From: Deferribacteraceae bacterium
GTDB taxonomy: Bacteria > Chrysiogenota > Deferribacteres > Deferribacterales > JAISNW01
DNA length: 7,352 bases
Direction of reading: 5' to 3'
NCBI GenBank assembly: GCA_031276055.1
Contig: JAISNW010000055.1
Span: forward strand, 1-7,352
The position numbers and the translations under genes were made by a program. The notes beneath the pieces are model-generated. The model made no database searches. It saw only the letters and a list, made by a program, of their open reading frames with translations, and had not been told where the DNA came from. Shown piece after piece: positions 6,107 to 7,352 of the stretch. The stretch's first letter is position 1, and each line of letters begins with the position of its first letter.

Positions 6107-6798
6107 GCTCCGCCCTTAATCTTATAGCCTGTTCCAGAGACGGTCTTTATAATTTCAGGATTTTTGGGGTTTACCTCTATCTTCTGTCTGAGGTTCTGGA
6201 TGTGCACATCTAGGCTGCGCGACCAACGATAGAGGGTGTCGTTGCCCCAAAGCTCTTCAATAATTTTATCCCTAGATAAAAGCTGCCCCTGATTTTTGCT
6301 GAAATAAGCCAATAACTCGTACTCTTTCGGCGTAAGTTTTATAGGAACATCGCCTATATATATCTGCCTTTTGCCGATATTTATAGTGATGTGGTGGAAG
6401 TTATAGCTTTCATCGCTTGACGCCCCATCAGTTCTTTCCACCCTTCGCAAGATAGCGTTTATTCGAGCAAGCAGCTCCATGTTTTCAAAAGGCTTAGAAA
6501 CATAATCATCTGCACCATAATCCAGCCCGATTACTTTGTCTAAAACAGAATCCCGCGCTGAAAGGATGATGATGGGGATATTTGTTTCAGAGTGGATAAT
6601 TCGGCATATCTGCTGCCCGCTGACATCCGGCAGCCCTATATCAAGGATCACTAGATCAATATGACTGTTTCGGATAATATCCAACCCCTGCATCCCTATA
6701 TTTGCAGTAAGCACTTCAAACCCTTCCAACTTCAGAAAGAGTTCAACAAGTTCGCATATCTCCTTATCATCATCAATTACTAGTATCCTTTTCCCCAT
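6103..6798 (-). CDS. OmpR/PhoB-family response regulator (receiver plus winged helix)
   Basis: A 231-residue transcription factor of standard length. The receiver domain (1-118) has the acidic pocket D9/D10, phospho-acceptor D53 in LVILDIGLPDVSG, S80 and the K102-P103 switch motif in DDYVSKPF. The C-terminal winged helix (about 130-231) has the PhoB-type LTPKEYELLAYF, LSRDKIIEELWG, RSLDVHIQNLRQKI and VSGTGYKI blocks. It should be phosphorylated by the kinase encoded immediately downstream, with which it overlaps by 3 bases. An AAGGGG SD lies 7 bases before the ATG. The stop of the M23 peptidase gene is 28 bases upstream, with no promoter evident in that gap, so it is probably expressed from the same transcript. 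Target genes cannot be read from the window; no clear direct-repeat operator for it was seen near any gene start here. Confidence 0.96.
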   Translation of the reverse strand: MGKRILVIDDDKEICELVELFLKLEGFEVLTANIGMQGLDIIRNSHIDLVILDIGLPDVSGQQICRIIHSETNIPIIILSARDSVLDKVIGLDYGADDYVSKPFENMELLARINAILRRVERTDGASSDESYNFHHITINIGKRQIYIGDVPIKLTPKEYELLAYFSKNQGQLLSRDKIIEELWGNDTLYRWSRSLDVHIQNLRQKIEVNPKNPEIIKTVSGTGYKIKGGA

Positions 6799-6826
6799 AG
6801 AGCTGCCCCTTTTAGCATCAATTCAG

Positions 6827-7352
6827 TTATTCAAGCAATGGGAGCGGATCGACCGCCGCTCCAAATATTGAGATTCCTAGGTGCAGATGCGGTCCGGTAA
6901 CCCTCCCAGTAGCGCCGACTCTGCCTATGAGCTCCCCCTTTTCAACAAGATCCCCTACATTTACTCCAATCTCCGAAAGGTGCATATATATGGAGGATAG
7001 CCCTAAGCCGTGATCTATAATGATGGTCTTGCCTCCAAAATAAAAATCCCCCATCGCACTAACCGTTCCCGTTTCAACTGCCTTAACCTCTGAACCGACC
7101 GCTCCCGCAAAATCAAGCCCAGAGTGTCTGCTGCGCGGTTCGCCGTTAAAAACCCTTAATACTCCGAAGGGGCTTCTAAGCGGAGAGCTCCTCGGACGCG
7201 CAAGAGGGATGTTCCAGCGCCTCTCTGAAGAGACCATCTTTAGAACCGAAGAGATAATCCCCTGTTCATAGCTTATCTGCTCCAAAGTTTCTTGCGAGAT
7301 ATGTACAAACTTAGGGTCAACCTTTAAGCTCTCCTTCTCATACTCCTTTTCA
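6827..7352 (-). CDS. M23-family (LytM-type) metallopeptidase, 5'-truncated by window edge
   Basis: This is the C-terminal catalytic domain of a zinc peptidase that cleaves peptidoglycan cross-links in the periplasm or outside the cell. The 174 visible residues read open to the window edge; the first start-like codon inside (TTG at 7283-7285) is not convincing, as the frame continues upstream with no in-frame ATG. Zinc ligands are visible as H76 and D80 in HSGLDFA and H157 in GPHLHLG; H124 (YMHLS) and H155 complete the LytM active site (visible-residue numbering). The block FGVLRVFNGEPRSRHSGLDF is characteristic of the M23 subgroup with a longer N-terminal domain, so most of that domain and any signal peptide lie off the window. 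All catalytic positions are intact. It lies 28 bases upstream of the response regulator and would be the first visible gene of the leftward operon. Confidence 0.93.
   Translation of the reverse strand, partial: EKEYEKESLKVDPKFVHISQETLEQISYEQGIISSVLKMVSSERRWNIPLARPRSSPLRSPFGVLRVFNGEPRSRHSGLDFAGAVGSEVKAVETGTVSAMGDFYFGGKTIIIDHGLGLSSIYMHLSEIGVNVGDLVEKGELIGRVGATGRVTGPHLHLGISIFGAAVDPLPLLE

Noticed and set aside
7283..7285. TTG as the start of the M23 peptidase
   Set aside because: The frame stays open for 22 further codons to the window edge with plausible charged sequence, and M23 proteins of this subgroup have a longer N-terminal domain, so the gene is truncated by the window rather than starting here.

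Overview
The window looks like ordinary chromosomal DNA of a Gram-negative (diderm), respiring, menaquinone-using bacterium. The evidence is a type IV prepilin-like protein, a sensor kinase with a periplasmic CxxCH (cytochrome c-type haem) motif, a MenA-type prenyltransferase and an M23 cell-wall peptidase. Base composition is moderate (mid-40s % GC by eye), ATA isoleucine codons are frequent, and genes are tightly packed with overlapping ends. This would fit an anaerobic or microaerophilic lineage such as Deferribacterota or a Desulfobacterota-like group, but the assignment is an inference and no gene here fixes the taxon. No insertion sequences, CRISPR arrays, tRNA or rRNA genes were seen.

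Left part (1-1928, + strand): a housekeeping run made of the 3' part of rsmA (16S rRNA dimethyladenosine transferase), a small DnaQ-like DEDDh 3'-5' exonuclease and a TatD-family metal-dependent hydrolase. The first two overlap by 4 bases (ATGA) and the third follows 6 bases after the second, so they are almost certainly co-transcribed.

Centre (1929-3300, + strand): a 122-base gap carries a strong sigma70-like promoter (TTGACT, 17 bp, TAATAT). It drives a solitary prepilin-like protein with a class III/type IV leader, whose stop codon overlaps the start of a LOG-family (PGGxGTxxE) nucleotide phosphoribohydrolase.

Right part (3302-7352, - strand): a convergent operon running leftward from the window's right edge: M23 peptidase (5' end off the window), OmpR-type response regulator, haem-c-type sensor histidine kinase, MenA-like prenyltransferase and a small two-helix membrane protein. 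The genes overlap or lie within about 30 bases of each other. The most interesting idea here is that a periplasmic haem-bearing sensor kinase is translated together with a quinone-biosynthesis prenyltransferase, suggesting redox-linked control, possibly of respiration or the envelope. The two transcription units meet with one base between stop codons (3300 and 3302), with only a short hairpin at the junction, inside the last codons of the leftward gene.
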